Part shown: positions 1 to 13,000 of the stretch, piece by piece | Layout: every line of letters begins with the position of its first letter | Numbering within the stretch: the first letter of the stretch is position 1 | Assembly (NCBI GenBank): GCA_944472155.2 | Contig: OX235271.1 | Span: forward strand, 92,579,256-92,643,255 | Direction of reading: 5' to 3' | Source of the DNA: Trichobilharzia szidati | Taxonomy: Eukaryota > Platyhelminthes > Trematoda > Strigeidida > Schistosomatidae | DNA length: 64,000 bases | Program-made: the position numbers and the translations under genes | Notes under the pieces: generated by a model | What the model was told of the DNA's origin: nothing | What the model saw: the letters and a program-made list of their open reading frames with translations, nothing else | The model's database searches: none

Positions 1-310
1 ACGTTTCGCTATTTAATGCTGTTAATAGCTTTATCAAAGTATTATTAAACCAGAATTTACAAAATCTCAGCTTATATATAACAACTTAATCATCGTTCCT
101 CAGCATGGGGCATTTTTGCGTTGTCAAGTTGGCCAGTTGGTAAAGATAACAAAACCAGGTGTATATTGTTGGATTTGATAAGTGTGTAAAATTATAAAAG
201 CAGCGTGTGTTTACATAGTGAAATTGCTTATCACATTCGTGTTGATTTTGTCATTTCATGGGGGAGGGAGGTGTTGTAACCAGGTCAGATTCTGTTTTAG
301 TCCATCATTT

Positions 311-850
311 CTATTCAGACAATTTGGATTCCATTTGATAATGAAGTGCTTCTGATATTAGACGTACTTTATGATTTCTGAAATTTTTCTAGATGACGAT
401 TTCAATATTGTCAAAATCAATTTTGTGACCTGATTCTATAGCGTGTAGACTTACGGCTGATGATTTTTCAAGATTTTCTAGTTCAACTGGATTTTTCACT
501 GGTCGAACAGATGCTCTACGGTGTTCATTTCTTCTGATTTTGATTTCTCATGATGTTTGTCTGATGTATATCGCATTACATTCCAAGCATTTTATTTTAT
601 AGATACAATTAGATGGAGAATCTTTAGGGATTTGGTCTTTTATATGGACCCAATGCCCAAATTTTTCAAACTGTTAAAAGTGAACTTGGTTTGGATATAT
701 ATATATATATATCTTTAAATAGTCTGTTGAATAAACATGACTATTATGGTTAACCATTTTTCGGAAAACTTCTAGAATAACTGGGTCTAGATTCTGCAAA
801 TCCAAAATTTTTAATTCAAAAGAATTAGTCACCATTCAGAGTTTGCTTTT
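311..850 (-). mobile_element. Penelope-like element, GIY-YIG region (relic, lineage e)
   Basis: From 622 down to a stop at 311 one frame reads NCIYKIKCLECNAIYIRQTS, RRNEHRRASV, SSAVSLHAIESGHKIDF and RLISEAL. This is the GIY-YIG nuclease pattern of Penelope retroelements (Y-x-G degraded to YIR; R..EH; ..H...GH; EAL). Two in-frame stops show decay. Upstream (to about 850) an open stretch LQNLDPVILEVFRKM is probably the linker from the reverse transcriptase. The 3' flank runs off the left window edge. Confidence 0.72.
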
Positions 851-930
851 ATTTATAAACTACTTATTAGTATCCAGTATTATTTATTAAAGTCTTCTAC
901 TGTTCATTTCTATTCAATAACACTGAATAG

Positions 931-1083
931 TTGGTTAGTTCAAAGGAAATGGAACTAAAGGAACAAGAGGAGAGAAGGCGAGCATATATGTCTGACTGTA
1001 TAAAACTAGCAGAACCTGAGTCATTACCATTACCACCAGCGACATCCAACAGTGAAATCTTAGATGCTCAGAAAGTTCGTAAT
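931..1083 (+). CDS. OXR1: TLD gene exon a (linker before the TLD domain)
   Basis: Reads in frame through KEMELKEQEERRR, LPLPPATSNSEIL and DAQKVRN, then a consensus donor GTAAGT at 1084. The acceptor is either the AG at 929-930 or the AG at 937-938; both leave the frame open, and a stop codon sits at 928-930. The highly charged stretch followed by LPLP resembles the linker that precedes the TLD in OXR1/NCOA7. It ends in phase 0, matching the next exon. The ATG at 949 could serve as an internal start, but there is no evidence for it. Confidence 0.72.
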
Positions 1084-4000
1084 GTAAGTTTGTATCATTG
1101 ATTGATTTTGTTTTAATTCTTGTATTTTGATTAGTGGTGTAATACAGCTGAAGATTACTTTATTGTGTATATTACTTTATTAGTAATTGGATATATCACC
1201 TGAACTTACCCCACAACAGATTCTCACTGAAGTAATAGATAGTACTTCTTCTAGACAATATCTTTACTTGTGAGGTAAATTTCGTGAACATGGAAAATAG
1301 AGGCCAGTGGATTTACTCACAAAGTAATGTTGTCAACAGTTGTCTATTTTCAGTCAGGAATACTGTTTTTAAGCATCAAACTTCAAGCACACCGTCATAC
1401 AATTACGAATTAAAAGAAAATTCAATGAGAGAAGTATACTGATAAACTTAGAACAAATGACAATGGGGTTGGATTACAGATAAAAACTACTACATAGTCA
1501 GGTGTTTAAGAAATATTAAAACCGAATGCATTGCTCCACTTCAACCAGTTTCAATTCCTATCCCATAAATTCTTTCCCTATGAATGCTATCTGCTTCATA
1601 AATGTCAACTGAATGTTAGGCGGCTGCCGGAAACTGGCAGGAAGCCTTGGACCTAGGTTTTGTGCTTGTTGGCACTCACTGAAGAGGCGTGTCTACAACC
1701 ACGAAGAAAATTATGTCCTTCTCGGGGATTTCAACTAGGCATTGAAGGTACTGCTTACTGATCGGGGTCTGAACTGCTAAGCGTCATAAATTCCCTGTCT
1801 TTCTACCGTTTCAGTTTCATTCTAATTGCTCTAGATAACATAAGATGGATAAGGGTGAGCATAGGCAACCTAATTTCCAGACTTCGAAACTTTTAATGTA
1901 TTTTTTCCTTCACCCTAGATTGTAGTTTTTTACATTTTGGAACAGTCCGTGTAGAAATACAGTTAATATTCATTTTGCACTAATTTGTATAGCTTCAGGC
2001 TATTGCTTAATGGTGTGAGTACTCAATTTTCGATCAGCTCACTGTAAAATTAGAACCCTACAAAATACAACTTGTTAGTGAGGTTGTTTTGTTTGCCTAA
2101 CGTTCTCAAAACTTTTTGTCAGTGCTGTTAACTCCCATTCGACCATTCAGCCAGGATGTAAATGAAAAGTCCTATCAAGCAGGATATTTCATTCCAAGCC
2201 ACTATTAACTTGAAGTTGTCCCAGATAACTGGGAAAGCTTTAGCTACATCAGTAAACTCTGTTGGAATATTTGTAATTCTCGTTAATTATTTTTAATTCA
2301 TCAAATAAATTTAATAACAGAAATATAATTAGATTTAACAAAATAATGTCATGTAGTGTGGTGTGGCCTGAATGAACACTACACAAAAATTAGTGAATGG
2401 TGAACTTTTCCATTAAAAGCCGATTTAGGCGAGAATCGATCAATAAAATGAAAAAGTACAAACTCAGCAAGTAGTAAGGTCAAGTTGCTTTGTAATTATA
2501 ATTTCCCACAGTAAATCTCGGCCTAGAATGTATATATATATATATATTTGTCTAGATAAAAAAGAATACTTCAGATTTCAAAAATCCTAGTACTTAAAAA
2601 TGAGGATATACTCTTGGTCGATATTTTGATAACTTTTCAAGTTTAATTACAAAACAGAACTTAACAGTCATAAACATGATCTGTTCATGTCATTAAAACA
2701 ACTGATTCAAAAGAAGTTTGTGAGTATTCATGTGCTGAGTTTAAGAGTTCTGATGTGGTTGTGTTCTCTGAGCTGGATAGTTAATTTGCGAAGCTTTCAT
2801 TGCCCTACTAGGCAACATCTTCAGCGCATACTTCAAATTGAAGTGTAAACATCAATAATAGTTGTTCTGTGATCTCGGTAACTAGGGTGTAATCAATGCC
2901 AAGTCAGTACTTCTGTATGGTTAGGGAAATTTAGCGCATCATTAAAAGCATTTCTAACAAGCTTTGGACTTTTATCAACAGCTGCCTTCGCTGGCTCCAT
3001 ACTTAAGATCAGATGGCCGTCCAGAAAGGATTATAAACATGGAACTCTGACAACAGACCAACCAAGAACCTGTTGCTCAACAGATATGCCTATGGGAATG
3101 GCAGTGGATTAGACACACATTGAAGAAACCGTTGAGTGACATCGTGCCAGGCCCTTGAGAGATGGTGTAAGGAGGAACCAGCTAGAGAGGATTGCAGAGA
3201 AGACGATGGAATAAAGATATGCTATTGAAACCCTATGTTCCACTCGGAACCTTAGGGAATAATAATATAACTAATGTCATGCGTGTAGTCCTCGGTGTTT
3301 GTGCACAGTGAATTCTGTCGGTCAAATTTACAATGTAAGGGGACATGAGTTCCTTCAAAGTAGCAGACACCCCTTACTGACGAGTACTGACAAGCACGAA
3401 ACCCAGGTGGGGACTTTAGGGTGATGGCCCCCAAACATGGCCTACTACACGAAAACAAATTCGTTAATGATGGGTTTCATTTCTCGAGTAGTGCTTTGAA
3501 AGGAATTATGAGGCTAAGGATTTAATCCTTTCAAACAAAAGTGACTTGACATTATCTTTGCGCCTCATAGGCACAAAATATGCGTTCTTCATAGTAGAAA
3601 TTGAAGGTTAATATAAACAAAGATTTGGAAGGAAACTACACGATAAGTTTTTTTCTGATGCTTTATTAATATTATTATTATTATGCAACAAAGTGTAAAC
3701 TGTTTTCATATTATCATTATAAATTAATAATGAATTGCACTCATCTTCGTTTCACTAGCTTTTACAAAATTTAATCGCTGATGCTGAAGGTTTAGACTGG
3801 GTATTGACCTATAGTACTTCTTTGCATGGATTCAGTTTACGATCATTATATCGTCGGTGTGCAAATAGTTTAACAGAAGCTTCAGAGGATGATCTGCACA
3901 ATTCAATACATTCCAAAATGAAACATACACGTGCACCCAGTTCACCGCATGCATCGAATCAACCGTGTATAATAACTATACGAACATCAAATAATGAAGT

Positions 4001-7000
4001 TAGTTTTAATTCTTTCCCCAACTTCATATATATGTGCATATATATATGATGCTTTCGGATATAACTGATTCTTTATAATTTTCAAGAGTGTTTTCATGAT
4101 TCTTAGAAGTTATGATGTTGAAGCCTTATTATTCATCTAAATTATATAAACCAGTGGGTGTTTTTTGCCCAGTCGTCTTTAGGGGAATTGACATGTGTTC
4201 ATCTGATTTTAATGCGTTTCAGTTTCAACCAGCTTCCAGATGACATGAATAAGTTTCGTTTACTTTTTGAATTCACTAAACCTTGAAAGAGCGTCAGCGT
4301 TGTTTTCTCATGATATTGACTACAGTTAATACATATAATTTTTAGTGTAGTCAAAACTAGAACTTGTCAAGTATTGGTTTTGTAGGGATTTTGTTTGATT
4401 GCATGGAGGATTTCATCATGAGCTGACATCAGTTAGAGAACCACTGGAAAACCTGGGAGTACTGGATGGCTGTTTCGTCCTAGTTTGGGACTCTTCATCA
4501 GTATACACCCACCGGGGTTCGAACCCAGGACCTTCTGGTTACAAGGCGAGCTCGTAGACCATTGAGCCACTGGGACCCGATTCAATGGTCCTTGAATTCT
4601 AACTTCTGCCAATTCACGACATAGCGCGACCATTTCGCAATGTCTTCTTCTATGAGTTACTGCCTCATCTTCAACCTGCTAGAACTCGTTTCATTTTAGG
4701 CTACTTATCTGACAGCCTAAAATACTCAAGACTTGAGAAAATAAACCTGAATGAGCTTTCACTATTCAAAATAGTAAACAATCAGTTTACAAAATTATAA
4801 TGAGAAATCACTAGTGTCAGTAAGGTAGGAAGTAAGTGTGCCAGTGACTGTTATCATGGTTATAATATCCAAATGAAATTATTACTGGAGATAAGGAGTG
4901 CGTCGGTGGCACAGCGGTAGACTGCTCGCCAACCACGCAGGTGGTTCGGGGTTCGATCTCCGGCCAACGCACTCCTTTACCTCGCTAAGCCAGTAATAAG
5001 ACTGGTAAAGAGGGAAAGTTGGGCACTAGGCTAGCAACCGCATCCCGTAAAAATAAACACCACTGCTACTGAAACTTCAAAGCTCTAGCTTGAAGCCCTA
5101 TGTTCCACTGGGAACGTAAAGGAATAAATAAATAATATAAATAATAAATACTGGAGATAAGGATTTTTAACGCCCCTACAAGGTCTGGACTTCTTCGTCA
5201 GTCTAACTACACGAAAAAAATACCCCTTGTTTATAATCCATGCTTTTGTTTTACCAAAACTTCACCAATTTGATGGTTCCTCGAGTTTATGGACAACAAA
5301 TGCAAATGAATTTAGAGAAAATTCATCCATTACATATACTGATTCCCAGTAAAATTACTTATCTGTCTTCTCGATAAAAGCACGTTCACGACAATAACTT
5401 GACGTCATACCGAAACATTTTTCAACGAAAATTTCCCCTCATTGACTAACACAGTCTAAATGCTTATTATCTCAGTCAAACTTCCTTGTTATTGGATGAT
5501 TCTTCACTTTACTATACTTACTAGTGATTACAAAACCTGGGTCTAGGGCTTTCTTTCAAATACCTCCAAATGTCTAACTTATTTTATAATTTTATACCTT
5601 CGAATATTTATACATCAATATGGACCTACGGCATCAAAACAAATTCGTGAATTTGAATAAAGCAAGAACAACAGTTTGTGCAGAATAAGATGGTACCATC
5701 ATTTATTTCGTTGGCTTTTCATCGGCTGCTTACAGCCTAAATAAATTATTTAGTTTATGCACTTATCGTCTTTATTACGTAACTCCTTTACCATTGTATG
5801 CATAAATTGGTTTTGTTTAAATTTGAACTCCTTGTGTAAAAACTATATAAGTGTAATTTTCTGAGCACTGTTCACTAATTTGGAAACCTCCTATCAACTG
5901 ACATCATGTAAAATTTGCAAGTATGTTAAAACTGTTCTGCACATAAACTTAATAATTTCTTTAGGCTATAGGCAGCTGATGAGAAGCCAACGAAATAAAT
6001 GATGGTACCATCTTATTCTGCACAAACCACTGTTGTTCTTGCTTTATTCAAATTCATAAAAGGGAATAAATGTTTTTATTTATCAAGTGCTTTAGTAGAG
6101 ATCATGCTATTAGTGATTTAATTTTTTTCCATTCAAGTGCTTTTTTCATATAAGTGATTCAACATTATCATTCCGCCTCATAAGCATAAAATACGTGTTT
6201 TTCGTATTGGAAATTTAAATTACTTTTATCTAACTAACCTTCACAAGATAGCTTAAAATCATCACGACTTTGTATTTGAACAACATTCCTTATGATTTTA
6301 AGTTTTGTTTATCGCTTGTATTAGTTCTACTAATAATTTATACAGGACAAATTAATAGTGGGATATGTGTGATACATTTAAGTAGTTTCCGTAGTCAAAC
6401 GGTTAAAACCTAAACATTGGTCAGAAAGCCATGACTGCCTTTTAATTTTACAGAAATTAAGCAAAACTATTATAAATTAGTTTATAAACCGATATCATTT
6501 AGAGAACCATTTAAAGCCAGAGAGCAGTGGGCAGCTGTTTCTTCCTTGTTTGGGACTCTTCAGCAATATGTTCTCATGACTCCACCAGAAACTGAACCTA
6601 GGACCTTAAGGTTACAAAGTGAGCTTGTCTAGCATTAGGCCATTGGGATGGAATCCATTAGTGCATGAATTTTAACTTCTACCAGTTAGTGATATTTAGC
6701 GTCACCGCCAGCTATTGTTATCAGGGAATACCTGTCCTGACGCCCGACTTGTTTGACGTGACTGGTCATGACATTTCACTAGAACTTCAGGCATCCTGTA
6801 GTGAGCATTCGATCGATTTTCAAGTATTGCTTTGCAGCGATTAGAGTAATTTGATTCACAATACATCACATCAATAAAGAGAAATACTAGATTATTTTGG
6901 TATTCAGAAAATTTTGACAAAATGAGACTTGCAGCTGTCTAATAGGTTACATTCTCGCGTATATAAAACAAATTAAAGAGAAGTCTTAATTCATCACCTT

Positions 7001-10000
7001 ACTTTCACTTTTTCTTTATTTTAGAAATTCTTAAATGACTTGAACGGATATCTGTCTAATTTTTCAATTTAATCCATTGGAGAAAAAGCGATCCCATACT
7101 CATATTTTAGCAAATCTCTCTCTAATCAAATCAATTTAAATTTAACTTTATCTATGTAGTTTATGTTACACTAAAATGAATTAGAAACTTTTTCTTTTAG
7201 CGTGTAAATTGTTTTTACCACTTAACTTAAAGTAATTCATTAATTTCTAATAAATATTACTTAACTATCATATTTACAGGACGTGAACGTCAGTTTATGT
7301 TGTTATTATTATTAATTATTATTCCATTAGGTTCCAGTTGTAATATAGGGCTTGAACAACACGTCTGCACTTTGTCCTGATCTCTGAAGTCCTCTCCAGC
7401 TGGCCCTTTGATTGGCTACAGGCCTTCATCTTCTCCCCACACTATCTCTTCCGTGTCACCTTCGAATGTCCACTTGTTCGTTTCCCACTTAGGTTCCACT
7501 CGAAGGCCTAGAGTGAAATGTTACCGGACGATAGATATCCTCAGCATTTGTTCGATCCATCTCCACTTTCTTCAGCGTATTTGTTGGGGAATAGGTTCTT
7601 GATTGCTTCGTTCCCAGAGTTTCTTGTCGCTAATTCATTCTAGCTATCCGATCTTCAGAATAGGGTGAAGGCATCTGTTGGTAAAATTCTCAAACGCGTT
7701 GGAAATACTTTTCAAGACGCGTTTAGTTTCTGACCCATATAGAAGAAGTGACTTAACGTTGGTGTTGAAAATCCGAATTTTGTTCTTTATGCTGAATGAA
7801 GCAGATTTCTAAACTGCTTTCAAAGGGAAGAAGGTCTGTCTTGCCTTACTGCCTCTGTTTTTGAAATCCTCAACCTAGCCTTCTGAGGCTGAAAAAGTGC
7901 CGTCTACACTAATGAAGGCAGCGGCCACTTTCAGTTTGTATTATTACTTTATGCAATGCAGGTGTCCCGATTTCATAAGTGAACGTAATTGTCTGACTGT
8001 TTTGCTTGTTGTATCATTTTTGAAGAGTACTCATTAGCAGTGACAAACAGCATGTAACTGTCTTCAGGTAGTAGCATAACTCACTTATGTATGTTGTGAA
8101 TTCTCTAACCATGTGACTCTTTTTCGGCTTTATTCAGTTCGACTGCTAGTGCGAAGGAAAAGCTGCATTCTGATAAACAAATAAACCTTTTACTGTGTGT
8201 TAATATGTCTAGTTGTCATGAAATATATAGTGATAAAGATAATAACGCTAATGATTTCAACTGTTTAACTACACTGACTAAGCAAGAGATAGACGAAATA
8301 ACTTCTCCGCATTAAGAGTAAAATCATGAAATCGCAAACCTACTTTGCTCAACTAGAGATAGATCTAAAAGTCCATCTTTAAAACAAATTTCTTAGTTCC
8401 CAAAACAATCCCTATATTTATCTAACCTTAGTTCAAAAGTTAGGTTGACTAATACTACCATGCCGCCAGAACATTCTCAAAACAAGTATTGAGCGTAATG
8501 CATGCATGCAAAATGTCTGCCGGCTTCTATGCAAGATATTTTAAAGACCTCATGTTTTCATTTATTAATTGTTAGACGATCCCAGAGTAACTAAATTAGT
8601 TGTTATTGGTGGGAATTATGCCAACCATCTGGAGATGAAATTTTTTTCCTAATTCAGTGAAGATATTCATCATGGAGTCATTATAACCTAGTGTTAGTAG
8701 AACACTCAAATGGGTAAATGAATATTATTGTTATTATTTCCTTTAATTCCTAGAGGAACATAGGGCTTCAGCCGTGCGTCTCCATTGCGTTCTGTTCTCT
8801 GCTAGAGTCTTCACCTGGCTCCAAGTCTATCCACACGTTTTCATCTCCTCTTCACATGACCTCCTCCAAGTCACCCTTGCACTGACGACCAACTCGCCGC
8901 TTCCCTTCCGGGTTCCACTCGAGCAATGGCTTGTCTAGTGATGTCACTTGATGGTTTCCTCAGAGTATGGCCAATCCATCTCCATTTCTTCCTGCATATT
9001 TGTTTCACAATCTGTTCCTGGTTGGTTCACTCCCAGAGATCTCTGTTGCTGATCTTTTCTGACCAGCCATCTGATCTTGAGTATTGAGCGAAGACAACTG
9101 TTAATGAAGGTCTGTAGTTTGTTTGAGATGCTCTTTATGACGCGCAGTGCAAGTCTCTGATCCGTATAGTAGCACTGACTTCACATTGGAGTTTAAAATC
9201 CGGATGTTATTTTTGATGCTGAGTGCTGTTGACCTCCACACAGACTTGAGAGTAGTGAAAGCTTGTCTTGCTTTTCCGATTCTTGCTTTGATATCCTCGT
9301 CAGTTCCGTCTGCCTGTAGTTGAAACGATGCTTCCCAAGGTAGGTAGGTAAAGGAGGTTGTTTCTTTCAGATTTCTTCCATTTATGCTGATTGTTGTCTG
9401 TTGCTGTTGTTGCTGTTGGTGGTGTTGCCCAGGAATCTTCATCACCTCTGTTTTCTCTATGTTCACCTGAAGTCCTATCTTTGATGCTTCTTCTGCCAAC
9501 TTGTTGCTTTTCACTTGCATATCTTCCAGTTTGTGGGAAATCAGACATATATCATCGGCGAAGTCCAGATCCTCCAAGTTTTTTGTGTGAGTCCATTTTA
9601 TGCCTGTTTCCTCATTGCCCGCTGTTTGTCGCATTATCTAATCTACTGCAATCAGGAAAATCATTGGTGATAGTAGGCAGCCAGCTTGTCTTACTCCTGT
9701 CCTCACTTCGAAGGATTCCGTAAGTTTGCTGATGTGGATTACTTGGCATGCAGCATTGTCGTACAACTGTTGGATGAGATGTATAATTGTCGATGGCACC
9801 CCGTTGTAGCGAAGTAGTTGCCAAGGGTAAATGAATAATCGCATACTAATTAATGTTTGCATCGTTCAGGGACAGAATGCCCACCAGCCACACATGTCCT
9901 CCAGGTTTGATTCTCAGCCAATGCACTCATAAACCTCACTTAGCCTGTAGTAGTCCCACAAAAGAAGGAAAGATGAGCATCAGGCTAGCAACTCTACCTA

Positions 10001-13000
10001 GTAAAAACATCACCACTTCTAGTCGGAAATCGAATGAATGCAAACAAAAGTTAATGCTTGACTGTTCACTACACTACTGGATTATGTGAACTAGACAATT
10101 TAAACAAACAAAAAAGTGGATCTTTATCTGCAAACCCTTCAAAGTTTAGCTTATATTTCATTTTACAATGCTATTTGCGTGTTTGACAGTAAAATAATAG
10201 TTGTTGTTTTTTAAGTCAGTGAAATTTCTTTTTTTGCTGTTTTGAAATTCAACTGAATTTTTTTTTTGGATGTGACATGCATCAGATATGTCACAGCTCT
10301 TAACAAGCAGACAACAACAAAAAATGTCTAACATTCCCACCTCCTCATCGTTGTCATCATCATCATCATCATTAACATCATCAGCATGCTCAACAAAATT
10401 TCGCAAACAAATGTCATAAATCGAATTCATTTCCACCTCAAAACCTTTCCAGTCAGATAAATATCAGTTAATAATGTTAACTAGAAAATCCTTCATTGAT
10501 TTGCATTAAAAAAATACCCTTTTAATAAACCGAATAATGAGATGCTCACTAGCGACTTGCCCTATTCAGGCAGGTAGCTACCTGGGGTTCTAGTGAGAAA
10601 TCGTGACCAGTAGGGTGCAGCAGGTCGGGTGTGAGGACAAATACTCGCCGAAGACATTGGCTAGGGGTCGCGCTATGTCGTGAATTGGCAGAAGTTAGAA
10701 TTCATGGGCCAGTGAATCGGGTCCCAGTGGCTTAATGGTATACGAGCTCGCCTTGTAACCAGAAGGTCCTGGGTTCTAGCCCTGGCGGTGTGTGCGTACT
10801 GCAGAAGAGTCCCAAACTAGGACGAAACAGCCATCCAGTACTCCCAGGTTTTCCAATGGTTCTCTAACTAATGTCAGCTCATGATGAAAATCCTGTAACC
10901 AATCAAATCCCTACAAACCAACACTTGAAAACCGAATAATAATAAAAATATTAAATATGCTTTAGGCTAGTTTTATTCCTGAACTGAAGCATCGTCATTT
11001 TTTCAATGTCATATGGGCGCAGCAGACCACTTTAATGAATTTCTTGCTTCTTTTGCAGAAGAATGATATTTAAACTGATCACGTCTTATTTTTATTCTAT
11101 AAGCTTCACATATTCTGATAATTAACGACTACTTGTGTTGATTCAAGAATGTTGACGCATTTTGACTTGGTCTTAAAGTAGGTCTATCACCTGCCTTTTG
11201 CCAATTACCATAGGTATCAGTGTGAGTATAAAAGGTTCGACAGTGCCCATTAATTCAGTCTGAAGATTGTTATTTTCATTCCGGTCGGGTCGTGACCTGG
11301 ACATAGGGCTTCAACAATCACATCACCATTTGATTGTGTTCTCAGCTGTCCTTTGTTAACCTACTCTATGATTGCCTATATGCTCTTATCTTCACCTCAC
11401 ATAATCTTTATGACAAGCGCGCCCAACTTATCGTTTCCTGTTTGGGTTCCACTAGAGGGCAAAGCACGTGATATCACTCAACGGTCTCATCAGCGTGTAT
11501 CCGATCCATATTCTTTTTCTTATGCATATTTGTTGGGCAGTGGAGACGCACGGCTGAAGCCCTATGTTCTTCTAGGAATTAAAGGAAACAATAATAATAA
11601 TACATTGCTCATTGCCTAGTAAAGTTCCTTGTTAGTAATTCTTTCTGGCTACCTGATATTCACTGTGGATCAAAAACATCCATCTGTTAATAAAATTCTG
11701 GCACCCGTTGAAAATGCTTTTTGTGGCACTAACTTGACATTAGTGTTGAAACTCCGAATCTTGGTCTTCATGTTAAGTGCAGAAGACTTCCAAACTAATT
11801 TATGAGTATTGAAGGTTTGTCTTGTATTCCCGTTCCTGGCTTTGGTGTCCTCATCTATGCCGTCTGTAGTTGAAACAATGATGCCTAAACAAGTGAAAGA
11901 AGTGACTTCCTTAAGATTTCCCCAGTTGATGATGACTGGTGCTTGTTGTTACTGTTTAATGGGCATCTTCATCACCACTTTCTTCTCTTTGTTCACTTGA
12001 AGTCCTCCTCTTTGCTGTGTGTGCCTCCACTGGCAACTTGGTGGTTTTCACCTATAGATCTTTGAATTTATGTAAAATTAGACAGATTTTAAATATATTT
12101 CTAAGTGAAAACATTTTCATAATTACTGGAAATAGAACATTTCAAAAAATTATGACAAATCATCTGACAGTTACTCTGAATTAAGTATGAATGCGATATG
12201 CTTTAAGCTTCATAACCAAAATATTAAAAAATCAGCATTGAATTAGAACAATATTTTTGTATACTAGCTATCTGCAATACTGTCTTATTGTAAGGAAGTG
12301 CTTTTTGTTAACTGATTTTGTCCCTATGGATTCTTGAAATCCCAAGACAAGACTACCACTCACTTGACAGTCTGTAACAGGAAAATTTCTGCAAAATAAA
12401 TAACTGAAATATAAATAATCTAGATACTTAGTCACAATTTTCGGTCTCATTCTCTCATACTGTCTTGTTTATGAGGTTGAATTTCTTTCCATGTATCCCT
12501 GGTCTACCAGAGGTAATAGAAGAAACTAATGGGGCATAAATGACGTCATCAAAGCCAATTCCCCCTAGTCTGAATACTGTCAAACTGATTTTTAGTATGG
12601 TTGAAAAACAGTTCAGTATTCAGACCAGCTTGAAGCGGTAGGTATTACTGGTCAGCAGCGGTAGTTTTTAAACACATACCTACCAGGAGAAAATAGTATC
12701 TTTCCAACTTAAAATCGTCGTATAGTAAATATTCCTTAGCAAATATTTCGTTGAGTCTGTTTCCTGATATTTCATAAACATATTGGATTGAAACAACTGT
12801 CTTGTAATATTTGAAAAACTTCGACATGGCGGATAACCAAATGATAATTAGCACTATTATTGGAAGAAATCACCTGTAAGAAACTAATTATTTGTGTTTC
12901 CATCCCACGCCCTTGTGATCAACGCTTGATCAATTCTTTGTTGTTTTTATAGGTTGCCGTAACGAGTTAATTAATTATTACTAAAGACTCACATTCAATG

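Noticed and set aside
1..50. Hammerhead at the left edge (minus strand: hairpin GCTATT..AATAGC followed by GAAAC)
   Set aside because: The preceding core reads TTTGATAAA rather than CTGANGA and the rest lies outside the window.
4896..4970. A tRNA gene (A- and B-box present)
   Set aside because: The body and RTE-like tail, and repeated copies at 31080 and 60164, show it is a SINE head. There is no paired acceptor stem.
10158..10436. Minus-strand protein with an Asp-rich tract
   Set aside because: The acidic run is only the (TCA)n microsatellite; no splice sites or motif.
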